DNA from: an uncultured Bacteroides sp.
GTDB lineage: Bacteria > Bacteroidota > Bacteroidia > Bacteroidales > Bacteroidaceae
Assembly: GCA_958477465.1 (NCBI GenBank)
Contig: CAUEFX010000070.1
Location: 1 to 23,604, forward strand
Length of the DNA: 23,604 nucleotides
Direction of reading: 5' to 3'
This document shows, piece after piece, positions 14,817 to 22,379 of this stretch; position 1 is the stretch's first letter; each line of letters opens with the position of its first letter. A program made the position numbers and the translations under genes. The notes beneath the pieces are model-generated. The model saw nothing but the letters and a program-made list of their open reading frames with translations. It had not been told where the DNA came from and ran no database searches.

Positions 14817-15695
14817 ATGAAAAAGTATTTTCCTTCTTCTGAGTTGATCATCAATGAAGACGGATCAGTGTTCCATCTTCACGTGAAGCCGGAACAACTG
14901 GCTGATAAAGTAATTTTAGTCGGTGATCCCGGACGGGTGGCACTCGTAGCCTCTCATTTTGAGAATAAAGAGTTCGAAGTAGAAAGCCGCGAATTTAAAA
15001 CAATTACCGGAACTTACAAAGGCAAGCGTATTACGGTTGTCTCTACCGGTATCGGCTGCGATAATATCGACATCGTCATGAACGAATTGGATGCATTGGC
15101 CAACATCGATTTTCAAACCCGTGAAGAGAAAGAGCATCTTCGCTCATTGGAACTGGTGCGCATCGGTACTTGCGGTGGATTACAGCCCAATACTCCGGTA
15201 GGAACTTTTGTCTGTTCACAAAAATCAATCGGCTTTGACGGGCTGTTGAACTTCTATGCCGGACGAAATGCCGTTTGCGACCTTGCTTTCGAACGTGCTT
15301 TCCTGAACTACATGGGTTGGTCGGGCAATATGTGCGCTCCTGCCCCTTATGTGATTGACGCCAATGCCGAATTGATAGACAGGATTGCAAGAGAGGATAT
15401 GGTACGTGGTGTAACTATTGCTGCGGGAGGGTTCTTCGGTCCACAGGGACGTGAACTGCGTGTGCCGTTGGCAGATCCCAATCAGAATGATAAGATTGAG
15501 AAGTTTGAATACAACGGTTTCAAAATTACGAATTTCGAAATGGAGAGTTCTGCTCTTGCAGGACTAAGCAGATTGATGGGACACAAGGCAATGACTGTAT
15601 GTATGGTAATAGCCAATCGTTTGATAAAAGAAGCGAACACCGGTTATAAGAATACCATCGATACTTTGATCAAAACCGTTCTCGATAGAATCTGA
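14817..15695 (+). CDS. Nucleoside phosphorylase (uridine phosphorylase-like)
   Basis: This 292-residue cytoplasmic enzyme of the PNP/UDP family cleaves a nucleoside with phosphate to the base and ribose-1-phosphate. Motifs: VILVGDPGRVALVASHF (phosphate loop), VVSTGIGCDNIDIVMNEL, LVRIGTCGGLQ (phosphate/ribose), and ITNFEMESSALAGLS, where the Glu binds ribose. The substrate is likely uridine or another pyrimidine nucleoside, but this is not certain from sequence. The ATG at 14817 was chosen over a TTG three codons earlier. The stop overlaps the next start by 1 nt, indicating coupled translation. Confidence 0.9.
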   Translation: MKKYFPSSELIINEDGSVFHLHVKPEQLADKVILVGDPGRVALVASHFENKEFEVESREFKTITGTYKGKRITVVSTGIGCDNIDIVMNELDALANIDFQTREEKEHLRSLELVRIGTCGGLQPNTPVGTFVCSQKSIGFDGLLNFYAGRNAVCDLAFERAFLNYMGWSGNMCAPAPYVIDANAELIDRIAREDMVRGVTIAAGGFFGPQGRELRVPLADPNQNDKIEKFEYNGFKITNFEMESSALAGLSRLMGHKAMTVCMVIANRLIKEANTGYKNTIDTLIKTVLDRI

Positions 15696-16240
15696 TGAAT
15701 ACCTCTTTTGTCGCCATCGACTTCGAAACAGCAACAGGACACATGGAGAGTGCTTGTGCCGTAGGTATCGTCACTGTGACCAACGGTATCATTACAGACG
15801 AATATTACAGCCTCATCCAACCTCCTGAAAACGAATATTGGCGTTCAAATACCCTCGTACATGGCATTACCCCGGATATGACCGAATCATTGCCGGGGTT
15901 TCATGCCATTTATCCGGAAGTGAAAAAACGATTGCAAGGAATGACGGTAGTTGCCCACAATGAACAATTCGACCGCAATGTATTGCAACGTACCATGCGC
16001 ATGTACCAGCTTGATTATGATGAATTGCTACTCGCGGAACGTTGGGAATGCACCCTGCGTATTTATCGTTCTTTAGGCTACAAACCGGCCAATCTTAGAG
16101 CTTGCTGTGAACGGCTGGGCATCGAACTTAAACATCACGAAGCCCTGTCCGATGCTCGAGGATGTGCCAGGTTATACCTTAACTTTCTGGAACGTTACTG
16201 TCCGGTTAACGTGCTCTACAAAGCTCCCCGTTCTCATTAA
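15695..16240 (+). CDS. DEDDh 3'-5' exonuclease (DnaQ-like)
   Basis: This 181-residue nuclease has the full DEDDh set: Asp9 and Glu11 (AIDFETATG), Asp93 (AHNEQFD), and His148 with Asp153 (HHEALSDARGCA). It resembles the epsilon proofreading subunit and other short stand-alone exonucleases that remove 3' nucleotides from DNA or RNA. No other domain is present. Its start overlaps the stop of the nucleoside phosphorylase by one base, so the two are co-translated and may share a nucleotide salvage role. Confidence 0.92.
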   Translation: MNTSFVAIDFETATGHMESACAVGIVTVTNGIITDEYYSLIQPPENEYWRSNTLVHGITPDMTESLPGFHAIYPEVKKRLQGMTVVAHNEQFDRNVLQRTMRMYQLDYDELLLAERWECTLRIYRSLGYKPANLRACCERLGIELKHHEALSDARGCARLYLNFLERYCPVNVLYKAPRSH

Positions 16241-16318
16241 ATACTACTTCTTCTCCAAGAGAACGTCAAGACCACGCCATAAAGATAGGACGTACTTGAT
16301 ATTTTCTTACCACACGGG

Positions 16319-16349
16319 TATATAAATCGAGATTTATATATTAAATTTG
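16319..16349 (+). promoter_or_regulatory. mnmE promoter with palindromic upstream site
   Basis: TAAATTTG (16342-16349) fits the -7 element and ends 21 bp before the mnmE ATG. Directly upstream is a perfect inverted repeat, TATATAAATC at 16319-16328 and GATTTATATA at 16331-16340, with two central bases. It covers the spacer and reaches the -33 region, where no TTTG is seen. It could be an operator, or simply an AT-rich melting region. Confidence 0.5.
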
Positions 16350-16370
16350 CCTTTCAAAAATAAAAAGACG

Positions 16371-17768
16371 ATGAATCAAGATACCATCTGCGCCATCGCC
16401 ACCGCTCAAGGTGGTGCTATCGGAAGTATTCGTGTTTCCGGTCCTCACGCCATTGACATTACCGAACGGATATTCATCCCGATGAAAGCTGAAAAAAAAT
16501 TAACCGATAGGAAACCATATACCCTCACATTCGGCCACATCTGCAACGGAGAAGAAATAATAGATGAAGTACTCGTCAGCCTGTTTCGTGCTCCCCATTC
16601 TTATACAGGAGAGGACAGCACCGAAATCGCCTGCCACGGTTCCAGTTATATTCTCCAGCAGGTATTACAGTTGCTTATCAAAAACGGTTGTCGTCTGGCG
16701 CAACCCGGTGAGTTTACGCAAAGGGCTTTCTTAAATGGCAAAATGGACCTCAGCCAGGCAGAAGCTGTAGCAGATCTAATCGCCTCAACATCAGCAGCAA
16801 CCCATCGTCTTGCCATGAGTCAGATACGAGGTGGGTTTAGTAAAGAGCTGGCTGATCTCCGGGAAAAATTACTCAACTTCACCTCTATGATAGAATTGGA
16901 ATTGGATTTCAGTGAAGAAGACGTAGAATTTGCCGATCGTTCCGCATTGCTGCAATTGGCAGACAACATAGAAAAAGTAATAGCCCGTCTGGTACATTCA
17001 TTTAATGTAGGCAATGTCATCAAAAACGGTGTTCCTGTTGCCATTATCGGTGAAACAAATGCCGGAAAATCAACACTTCTCAATGTTTTGCTTAATGAGG
17101 ACAAAGCCATCGTCAGTGATATTCACGGCACCACCCGCGATGTCATCGAAGATACCGTAAACATCAATGGCATCACCTTTCGCTTTATCGACACGGCAGG
17201 CATTCGTGAAACCAATGATACAATCGAGAACCTGGGTATAGAGCGTACCTTTCAGAAAATCGATCAAGCAGAAATTATCCTCTGGATGATCGACGCCACA
17301 GATGCCTCTTCACAAATAGAAGGGTTATCCCAAAAACTCCTCCCCCATTTTGAAGGCAAGCACCCGATCCTCGTTTTCAATAAATCCGACCTCATCAGAG
17401 AAGAACAGAAAAAAGCCATTTCGCTTCTCCTGATGAATTTCCCCCAAACTGATATAAATTCAATCTTTATCTCAGCAAAACAGCATTCAGGAGCAGATGA
17501 ATTACAACAGATGCTGATCGAAGCTGCCCACTTGCCTACAATCACTCAAAATGATGTCATTGTCACCAATGTCCGCCATCACGAAGCACTCAGTCTTGCT
17601 TTGGAAGCTATACACCGCGTGCAGGAAGGGCTGAATCAAAATATTTCCGGAGATTTCTTAGCGCAGGATATACGCGAATGTATTTTTCATCTATCAGATA
17701 TTGCGGGAGAGGTTACTAATGATATGGTATTGCAAAATATTTTTAAAAACTTTTGCATCGGTAAATAA
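16371..17768 (+). CDS. mnmE: tRNA uridine-5-carboxymethylaminomethyl modification GTPase MnmE
   Basis: MnmE, with MnmG, modifies U34 of tRNAs reading split codon boxes. The 465-residue protein has the N-terminal folate-binding domain (ICAIATAQGGAIGSIRVSG; PHSYTGEDSTEI). A helical domain follows, with an inserted G domain: G1 GETNAGKS (227-234), G2 TTRD (254-257), G3 DTAG (274-277), G4 NKSD (337-340). The C-terminal FCIGK carries the catalytic Cys at 463. The ATG at 16371 was chosen over an upstream TTG that lies within the -7 box. The 3' end is intact. In other bacteria this end is a known integration site. Confidence 0.98.
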   Translation: MNQDTICAIATAQGGAIGSIRVSGPHAIDITERIFIPMKAEKKLTDRKPYTLTFGHICNGEEIIDEVLVSLFRAPHSYTGEDSTEIACHGSSYILQQVLQLLIKNGCRLAQPGEFTQRAFLNGKMDLSQAEAVADLIASTSAATHRLAMSQIRGGFSKELADLREKLLNFTSMIELELDFSEEDVEFADRSALLQLADNIEKVIARLVHSFNVGNVIKNGVPVAIIGETNAGKSTLLNVLLNEDKAIVSDIHGTTRDVIEDTVNINGITFRFIDTAGIRETNDTIENLGIERTFQKIDQAEIILWMIDATDASSQIEGLSQKLLPHFEGKHPILVFNKSDLIREEQKKAISLLLMNFPQTDINSIFISAKQHSGADELQQMLIEAAHLPTITQNDVIVTNVRHHEALSLALEAIHRVQEGLNQNISGDFLAQDIRECIFHLSDIAGEVTNDMVLQNIFKNFCIGK

Positions 17769-17903
17769 ATTTAAATACTTAACTATCAATATATTACACA
17801 GTAGCACACTACAAATTATTGGCTATAATTATGTTAGAATATTTTCTCTCGCCTTCTTTTGTTTACCGCATTTTCCGTGCATTTGCATATATTTTCCAGA
17901 GTA

Positions 17904-18003
17904 TTGTCCCCCGTTTGTCCCTGGAAGGTCATGCGAGGGACAAATTTTTGTCCCTCAATTCAATTTGATAATTTTCACGTATAATTGCGTGCGACGCACG
18001 CAA
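17904..18003. repeat. Palindrome cluster downstream of mnmE
   Basis: Two strong palindromes lie within 70 bp. One has 10-bp perfect arms, GAGGGACAAA (17935-17944) and TTTGTCCCTC (17947-17956). The other has 9-bp perfect arms, TTGCGTGCG (17985-17993) and CGCACGCAA (17995-18003), with one central base. The half-site TTTGTCCC recurs at 17914-17921, and TTGTCCCC at about 17904. The 17769-17928 gap after mnmE shows no gene. The cluster may be recombinase arm sites, operators or a bidirectional terminator. Confidence 0.7.
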
Positions 18004-18138
18004 CAAGACTCCCGAATCAACTAATGCATTTCTTCCTGAACAATAAAGATTACAAGGCTGCCCTAATTGCATTTCACTAATAGTTTTAGCAACATTATTA
18101 CATGTTAATGCTGCATCCTCAATTATCTTATTATTCAT
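17929..18138 (-). CDS. Small hypothetical protein (69 aa), doubtful
   Basis: This is an open frame of 69 codons, starting at an ATG 44 bp after the stop of the 390-aa nuclease gene and on the same strand. I recognise no family. The product has three cysteines (ALTCNN, GQPCNLYC), no membrane segment and no signal peptide. Its last third is encoded by the two palindromes, which is unusual for a real gene. It may be a remnant, or non-coding DNA of an element end that happens to be open. An AT-only hairpin (18149-18157 with 18166-18174) sits just before its start. Confidence 0.3.
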   Translation of the reverse strand: MNNKIIEDAALTCNNVAKTISEMQLGQPCNLYCSGRNALVDSGVLLRASHAIIRENYQIELRDKNLSLA

Positions 18139-18182
18139 ATTGGTCGTTATTTAAAATCTCGTGAAATTTTAAATATATCACT

Positions 18183-19355
18183 TTAATACGGAATATGATT
18201 CTCGTTACAATATATAGGTATCTCTTCCGATGAAGAAAAACCTTTATCACAGAACTTTTGCAACCCACTTTTAACATCTTCAAGAACTTCAGTTTGTGCA
18301 TTAAGCACCTTAGTTACTTTGGTAACAAAATTCTTAAAATCATTATTTATTCTACACATCTTGTCTATTGTATAGTAATCTAATTCATTTTTTCTTGCAG
18401 GTCGCAATATTTTTACATTATCACTATAAGGAGAAAGTCTGATAACACCTATACCAAATGCTCTATTCAAACGTTCAATTTCTTCTTCTAAATCTTCATT
18501 AATATAAAATGCTACCAGATAACCATAATTTGCCCAACTGCTGTTAGATAAAGCTTGAAAGAAATATTCTTTCAACTGATGATCATTTTCAATAGTACGT
18601 TTAAGCTCATAGGAATATAACGAAACATACTCTTTTGTTTCTGCCACTTTTAACAGAGTACGTGTAGTAGACTCTTGAAATTCATTAAATTCAACTCCAA
18701 CCATATCAGGATGTACCCATTTTTGAGCTTGGTCAATTCTTGTCGAACTTTCATGAAATATAGTTTTTGAAAAAATATTTTTGCCTAATAAATAATCTGA
18801 CAATAGACGATGCAAACTACGTTCCTTAAATGTTTCTACTTTTTGTTTTACAACAAGTGTTGATGTAGATACACCACTAGCAATCAGTTGCTCCAACTCG
18901 TCCGCATATTTTGAAATATTGCAACAAGTCCCGATAGAACCAGTCGAATTTTGTAGTTTTTGCGACATTGAGCGTCTTTGTATAACTACATCTAACCATT
19001 TCACAGTCCTGCGATGTGGCAGTTCTTTACCTTGAGCATAATAATAATCACCTGTAATTTGAGCTACACAATATCCCCCATCTCCGTTTGGAGCAAGAAC
19101 TATATCCCCTACTTTCAAACCATAACAAACAGTCCACATAAAACCAATAGCCACCCTTGCTGTTGCAGCAGATTTTTCAGGTCTGGACAACAAGTATTTG
19201 TTTACCAATTCCTGTTTCCAGACACTTTCATTCGTATGAGAGATATTAGACAAGTCTTCATCTTTCAAAAAATTTACGCCAATGTAGTTATTATCAAGGC
19301 AATCCTTAATATACTTTCCACCTTCACCCAACATTATTCGATTATACTGCTTCAT
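18183..19355 (-). CDS. Putative restriction protein: PUA/EVE-like N-terminus plus HrgA-like PD-(D/E)xK nuclease
   Basis: This 390-residue soluble protein has two parts. Residues 1 to about 150 resemble the N-terminal domain of Mrr-like COG4127 proteins: YNRIMLGEGGKY, KVGDIVLAPNGDGGYCVAQI (82-100), then TGDYYYAQGK and HRRTVKWL (114-121). I take this as a PUA/EVE-type fold, a group that often reads modified bases. Residues about 180-345 resemble HrgA/COG2958: HRLLSDYLL, IFHESS, HPDMVG (Asp217), SYELK (Glu250, Lys252) and QALSNSSWANYGYLVA. Asp217, Glu250 and Lys252 make a plausible PD-(D/E)xK site. It is downstream of the helicase gene and the DUF262 remnant on the same strand. A modification-dependent nuclease is my inference; cleavage has not been shown. 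Confidence 0.7.
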   Translation of the reverse strand: MKQYNRIMLGEGGKYIKDCLDNNYIGVNFLKDEDLSNISHTNESVWKQELVNKYLLSRPEKSAATARVAIGFMWTVCYGLKVGDIVLAPNGDGGYCVAQITGDYYYAQGKELPHRRTVKWLDVVIQRRSMSQKLQNSTGSIGTCCNISKYADELEQLIASGVSTSTLVVKQKVETFKERSLHRLLSDYLLGKNIFSKTIFHESSTRIDQAQKWVHPDMVGVEFNEFQESTTRTLLKVAETKEYVSLYSYELKRTIENDHQLKEYFFQALSNSSWANYGYLVAFYINEDLEEEIERLNRAFGIGVIRLSPYSDNVKILRPARKNELDYYTIDKMCRINNDFKNFVTKVTKVLNAQTEVLEDVKSGLQKFCDKGFSSSEEIPIYCNENHIPY

Positions 19356-19379
19356 ATGTTCAAGTTTTATACATTCATC

Positions 19380-19529
19380 TTATATAGTCAAAATCAGATT
19401 TGATTGGTAACATATTATCTTCGTATCATCCCAAACCCAGCTACACTGAAAATCAGTCAATTGAGTCTTACCTTCCTCAACCATCTTCAGAAGGTCGTCA
19501 AGTTTTTTATCATGTAATTCTACTGCCAT
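19380..19529 (-). pseudogene. Truncated DUF262 (GmrSD-type) gene remnant, 49 codons
   Basis: The frame starts 3 nt after the helicase stop codon and ends 24 bp before the 390-aa nuclease gene. The first ~38 residues read MAVELHDKKLDDLLKMVEEG then KTQLTDFQCSWVWDDTKI. This matches the start of DUF262 proteins (usual pattern LxxLLxxIxxGxIQLPDFQRxWVWDD), with IQLPDFQR degraded to TQLTDFQC. After WVWDDTKI homology stops abruptly and 11 unrelated codons follow to a TAA. DUF262 is the ParB-like nuclease/NTPase domain of GmrS-type restriction enzymes, normally several hundred residues. The rest has been deleted, and the Arg of the DFQR motif is lost, so the peptide is almost certainly non-functional. 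Confidence 0.7.
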
Positions 19530-19532
19530 AGT

Positions 19533-22244
19533 CTATTCCTTTATATTTATGATTTTCTTTATCGTTTCTAAATTCATCGTATCTGTGGTAGAAATACGAT
19601 GTGGACAAAGACCAAACTTTGTGAGTAATTGATCTTTGAGTATATCTCGTGATTTCTGTACATCGCTTTTCTGGTGAAAATGCCAACCATCAACTTCAAT
19701 CGTTTGGAGAGGTTGCTTGGTGAGTGAATTGTAGATAAGGAAATCCACATGAGAAAACGGACTTTCTGCGAAAGCCTTTTCTTCTTCACTAAGCAAACTC
19801 CAATCGCCAATTAGTCGAGAGAGCGGATAATGACATAATGCTTCCGCATTAATCAAATTCAAATCTGCAATAGCTTTTGCCAAAAGCTCATAAACGAGGT
19901 TTTCAGATAGATGGTTCGATACCGAAGGATGGGTGGCTTCATGCGCCAAACGCTCTGCGGTGTATTGCTTATAGAGCAAATCAAACACAGAGTGGAGCTT
20001 GCTTTCTTTGACCTCAAAATTATTATATTGTATATAGGTTATCAGTTGGGCAAGATTCGATTCTTTAGGCAGTTCATTGCCATTGGTCACGATGCACAAA
20101 TGAGCCTTAGCGCGTGATATGGCAACATTGAGCAAGTTGGCATCATCGGAAAACTCCGTTGGCTCGTTGTCTACTGTACTTATGATGATGGTATCGCATT
20201 CTCGACCTTGATATTTATGTATCGTGCTGGCTATATCTTGTCCTAAAACCCTATTTACTTCTTCCGCTTGATTACGATATGGAGTAATGATGCCCACACT
20301 ATCCATATCCTTACATTCTGGCATTATTTCCTGTGTGATGACATCAATTTCTCGCTGGTTAAAATGTGCTCTCGCATGATTGCCTTTAGCTGTACGGACT
20401 ACTTGTAACACATTCTCTTCACCGTTATCGTTGGTCATAGCCACCAGTTCACCGTTATAAAAGCGTTGATTGCAGAATTCGATAATCTTGGGATGGCAAC
20501 GATAGTGCTCACGCAACAACGTGACAGGGGCTTCCGTGAATACCTCCGCACATGATTGCAGAAAGCTATGTGTCACGGCGTTGTATCTGTCATCTACACT
20601 ATAGGTTGTCTGAATGGCATTTAATGCAAGTGCTTCTTCACGGTTCACTACATTAGGTAACTGCTTGTCGTCACCAACAATCACGGCATTCATCGCACAC
20701 GAGAGTGCCAATGGTCCGGTCTTGATGTCCACTTGCGACGCTTCATCCATGATTACATAATCGAATACCATATCCTTGCTAATGCAGCTCTTGGCGGAAT
20801 AGGTAGTACTGAGTATGATAAGATATTCTTTCAAGAACTCCTCGGTTCTTGGTTTAATGTCTCTAAGAGAGAATCTTTTTCTTTTGCCGGTTCCATATCG
20901 TTTAGCAATCTTATCCTTCAAAATTTGCAAGGAAGAGGAACGCAGATCTTTTACAGACCGGTTAATATCAATGGATTGAAGCGTATGGGCAATGGAACTT
21001 AATTCTTGCTCGATTTCAGCCTTACGGGAGAAATAGTAGGCTTCTTCTAATCCTGCTATCACTTCTGTAACTTTACCGTTAAGGAACAAGAATGTCTTCA
21101 TTCCCATAGCAAATGACCACTTCAGACGGAACCAGAAACCGGTCTTATGTTCTTTCTCTACCACCATTCGGTAAAGATTGAGTAGAGTCATCAGTTTGGA
21201 AGAAGGTTTACCATGAAGCCATTTGTTATCAGTATTGTTTGTTCCTAATAGCGCATTATATTTGCTCTCTTTCAGCAACGCATCATATTCCGTCTTTAGT
21301 TGAGCTTGACGTAACTGTCCGTCAAATCCTTTAGAAACGCTTTGGAGAGAATCATTCGCCAACTGATATATTGTTGATTTGTCCTCAATATTCCAATCTG
21401 TCATATCAGGATAACCCACTTGATTGGCAATGAACGCCTCTTTATTTTTCGTACTACCGAGTTTGGCTACTATAAAACCAAGGCCTTCGCTCTCCAATTT
21501 TTCTGCTACATTCTCTACGGCAGAATTGTTGTTAGACACAACAAGCACTGTTTTTCCTACCACAAGCAAATTGGCTATGATGTTGAGAATCGTTTGCGTC
21601 TTGCCCGTTCCCGGGGGCCCTTGTATGATACTCACCTGATGTGTCAATGCCTTCTCTACCGCAGATTTTTGGCTGGCATTGCATCCGAAAGGATAATAAA
21701 CCTGCTTCGGTAAACAATGTGTGACTAATTTGTTTTTATCACCAAGGTATTGAGCCAAAGGTACATTGTCGCGCATTGTATCTACCAATTCATACTGCTT
21801 GGATAGGATGTTATCTTCATCCTCTGTCATCAGACCTGTTTCAGCAGCCAATTTACGAAGATATTCCCAAGTAGATCCACCATTTTTGTCAATGGGAGTA
21901 CGAGTGATATAGACATCATTTCCCTCAAAGTTCTCATAGTAACCATTGGTATAGGTCACTCGATAAAATGTATGACGAGTGTCAGAAAACCGCAATACTT
22001 CTGCCACATTGTTGATGTGCTTATTCTTGATGTATAGGCCTTTTTCGCTAAGATCTATACTCTCAGGATGGGTTAGATACAGCAACCGGGCCTGATTGTA
22101 ATTGAAGATACGAGAAGATGACAAGAACCGAACTGCCCAAAGGCCGTTCTTGCTCTCGCTGATAAAGGAGACTTGTTCGGTGATAAACATTCGCTTATCG
22201 CCACGTCTCTCTAAATCTACTATCATGTATTGTCTTGTGTCCAC
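19533..22244 (-). CDS. SF1 helicase with C-terminal DUF559/DUF2726-like nuclease domain
   Basis: This 903-residue protein is of the DNA2/NAM7/COG1112 type. Residues 1-180 are a separate N-terminal region of unknown role. The helicase core shows Walker A GPPGTGKT (209-216), Walker B DEAS (500-503), motif III GDDKQLP (524-530), motif IV REHYRCHP (578-585), motif V near QGRECD (679-684) and motif VI NVAISRAK (706-713). A helical insertion lies at about 290-470. Residues about 780-895 look like a Vsr/DUF559-type nuclease: DFLI (834-837), TIEVDGWHFH (848-857) and KSRDILKDQLL. Proteins with this layout occur in phage defence islands, where they unwind and cut foreign DNA. A DUF262 remnant and a second nuclease gene follow. 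No clear promoter is seen in the 41 bp upstream. Confidence 0.85.
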   Translation of the reverse strand: MDTRQYMIVDLERRGDKRMFITEQVSFISESKNGLWAVRFLSSSRIFNYNQARLLYLTHPESIDLSEKGLYIKNKHINNVAEVLRFSDTRHTFYRVTYTNGYYENFEGNDVYITRTPIDKNGGSTWEYLRKLAAETGLMTEDEDNILSKQYELVDTMRDNVPLAQYLGDKNKLVTHCLPKQVYYPFGCNASQKSAVEKALTHQVSIIQGPPGTGKTQTILNIIANLLVVGKTVLVVSNNNSAVENVAEKLESEGLGFIVAKLGSTKNKEAFIANQVGYPDMTDWNIEDKSTIYQLANDSLQSVSKGFDGQLRQAQLKTEYDALLKESKYNALLGTNNTDNKWLHGKPSSKLMTLLNLYRMVVEKEHKTGFWFRLKWSFAMGMKTFLFLNGKVTEVIAGLEEAYYFSRKAEIEQELSSIAHTLQSIDINRSVKDLRSSSLQILKDKIAKRYGTGKRKRFSLRDIKPRTEEFLKEYLIILSTTYSAKSCISKDMVFDYVIMDEASQVDIKTGPLALSCAMNAVIVGDDKQLPNVVNREEALALNAIQTTYSVDDRYNAVTHSFLQSCAEVFTEAPVTLLREHYRCHPKIIEFCNQRFYNGELVAMTNDNGEENVLQVVRTAKGNHARAHFNQREIDVITQEIMPECKDMDSVGIITPYRNQAEEVNRVLGQDIASTIHKYQGRECDTIIISTVDNEPTEFSDDANLLNVAISRAKAHLCIVTNGNELPKESNLAQLITYIQYNNFEVKESKLHSVFDLLYKQYTAERLAHEATHPSVSNHLSENLVYELLAKAIADLNLINAEALCHYPLSRLIGDWSLLSEEEKAFAESPFSHVDFLIYNSLTKQPLQTIEVDGWHFHQKSDVQKSRDILKDQLLTKFGLCPHRISTTDTMNLETIKKIINIKE

Positions 22245-22285
22245 AATGTACCTTTTCTATTTACTTCGGATGACTCGACAATAAA

Positions 22286-22379
22286 TCACTCACTCATGAT
22301 AGATATAGTTCCTTCCAACAAAGCCATGTGACTATCACACCTACTTTTTAATAAACTTCTTGCCACTTCTCCTGTATTA
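22286..22379 (-). pseudogene. 3' remnant of an unidentified gene cut by the IS element
   Basis: Between the IS end and the helicase gene, one minus-strand frame is open for about 30 codons (reading NTGEVARSLLKSRCDSHMAL and on to ISIMSE) and stops 41 bp before the helicase ATG. Its composition looks protein-like. It has no start codon on this side of the IS boundary other than internal ATGs. It could be the tail of a gene that headed the helicase operon. It is short, and I recognise no family, so chance is possible. Confidence 0.3.

Noticed and set aside
18149..18174. Rho-independent terminator after the 390-aa nuclease gene
   Set aside because: The 9-bp stem is entirely A/T and no T tract follows on the minus strand, so termination is unconvincing.
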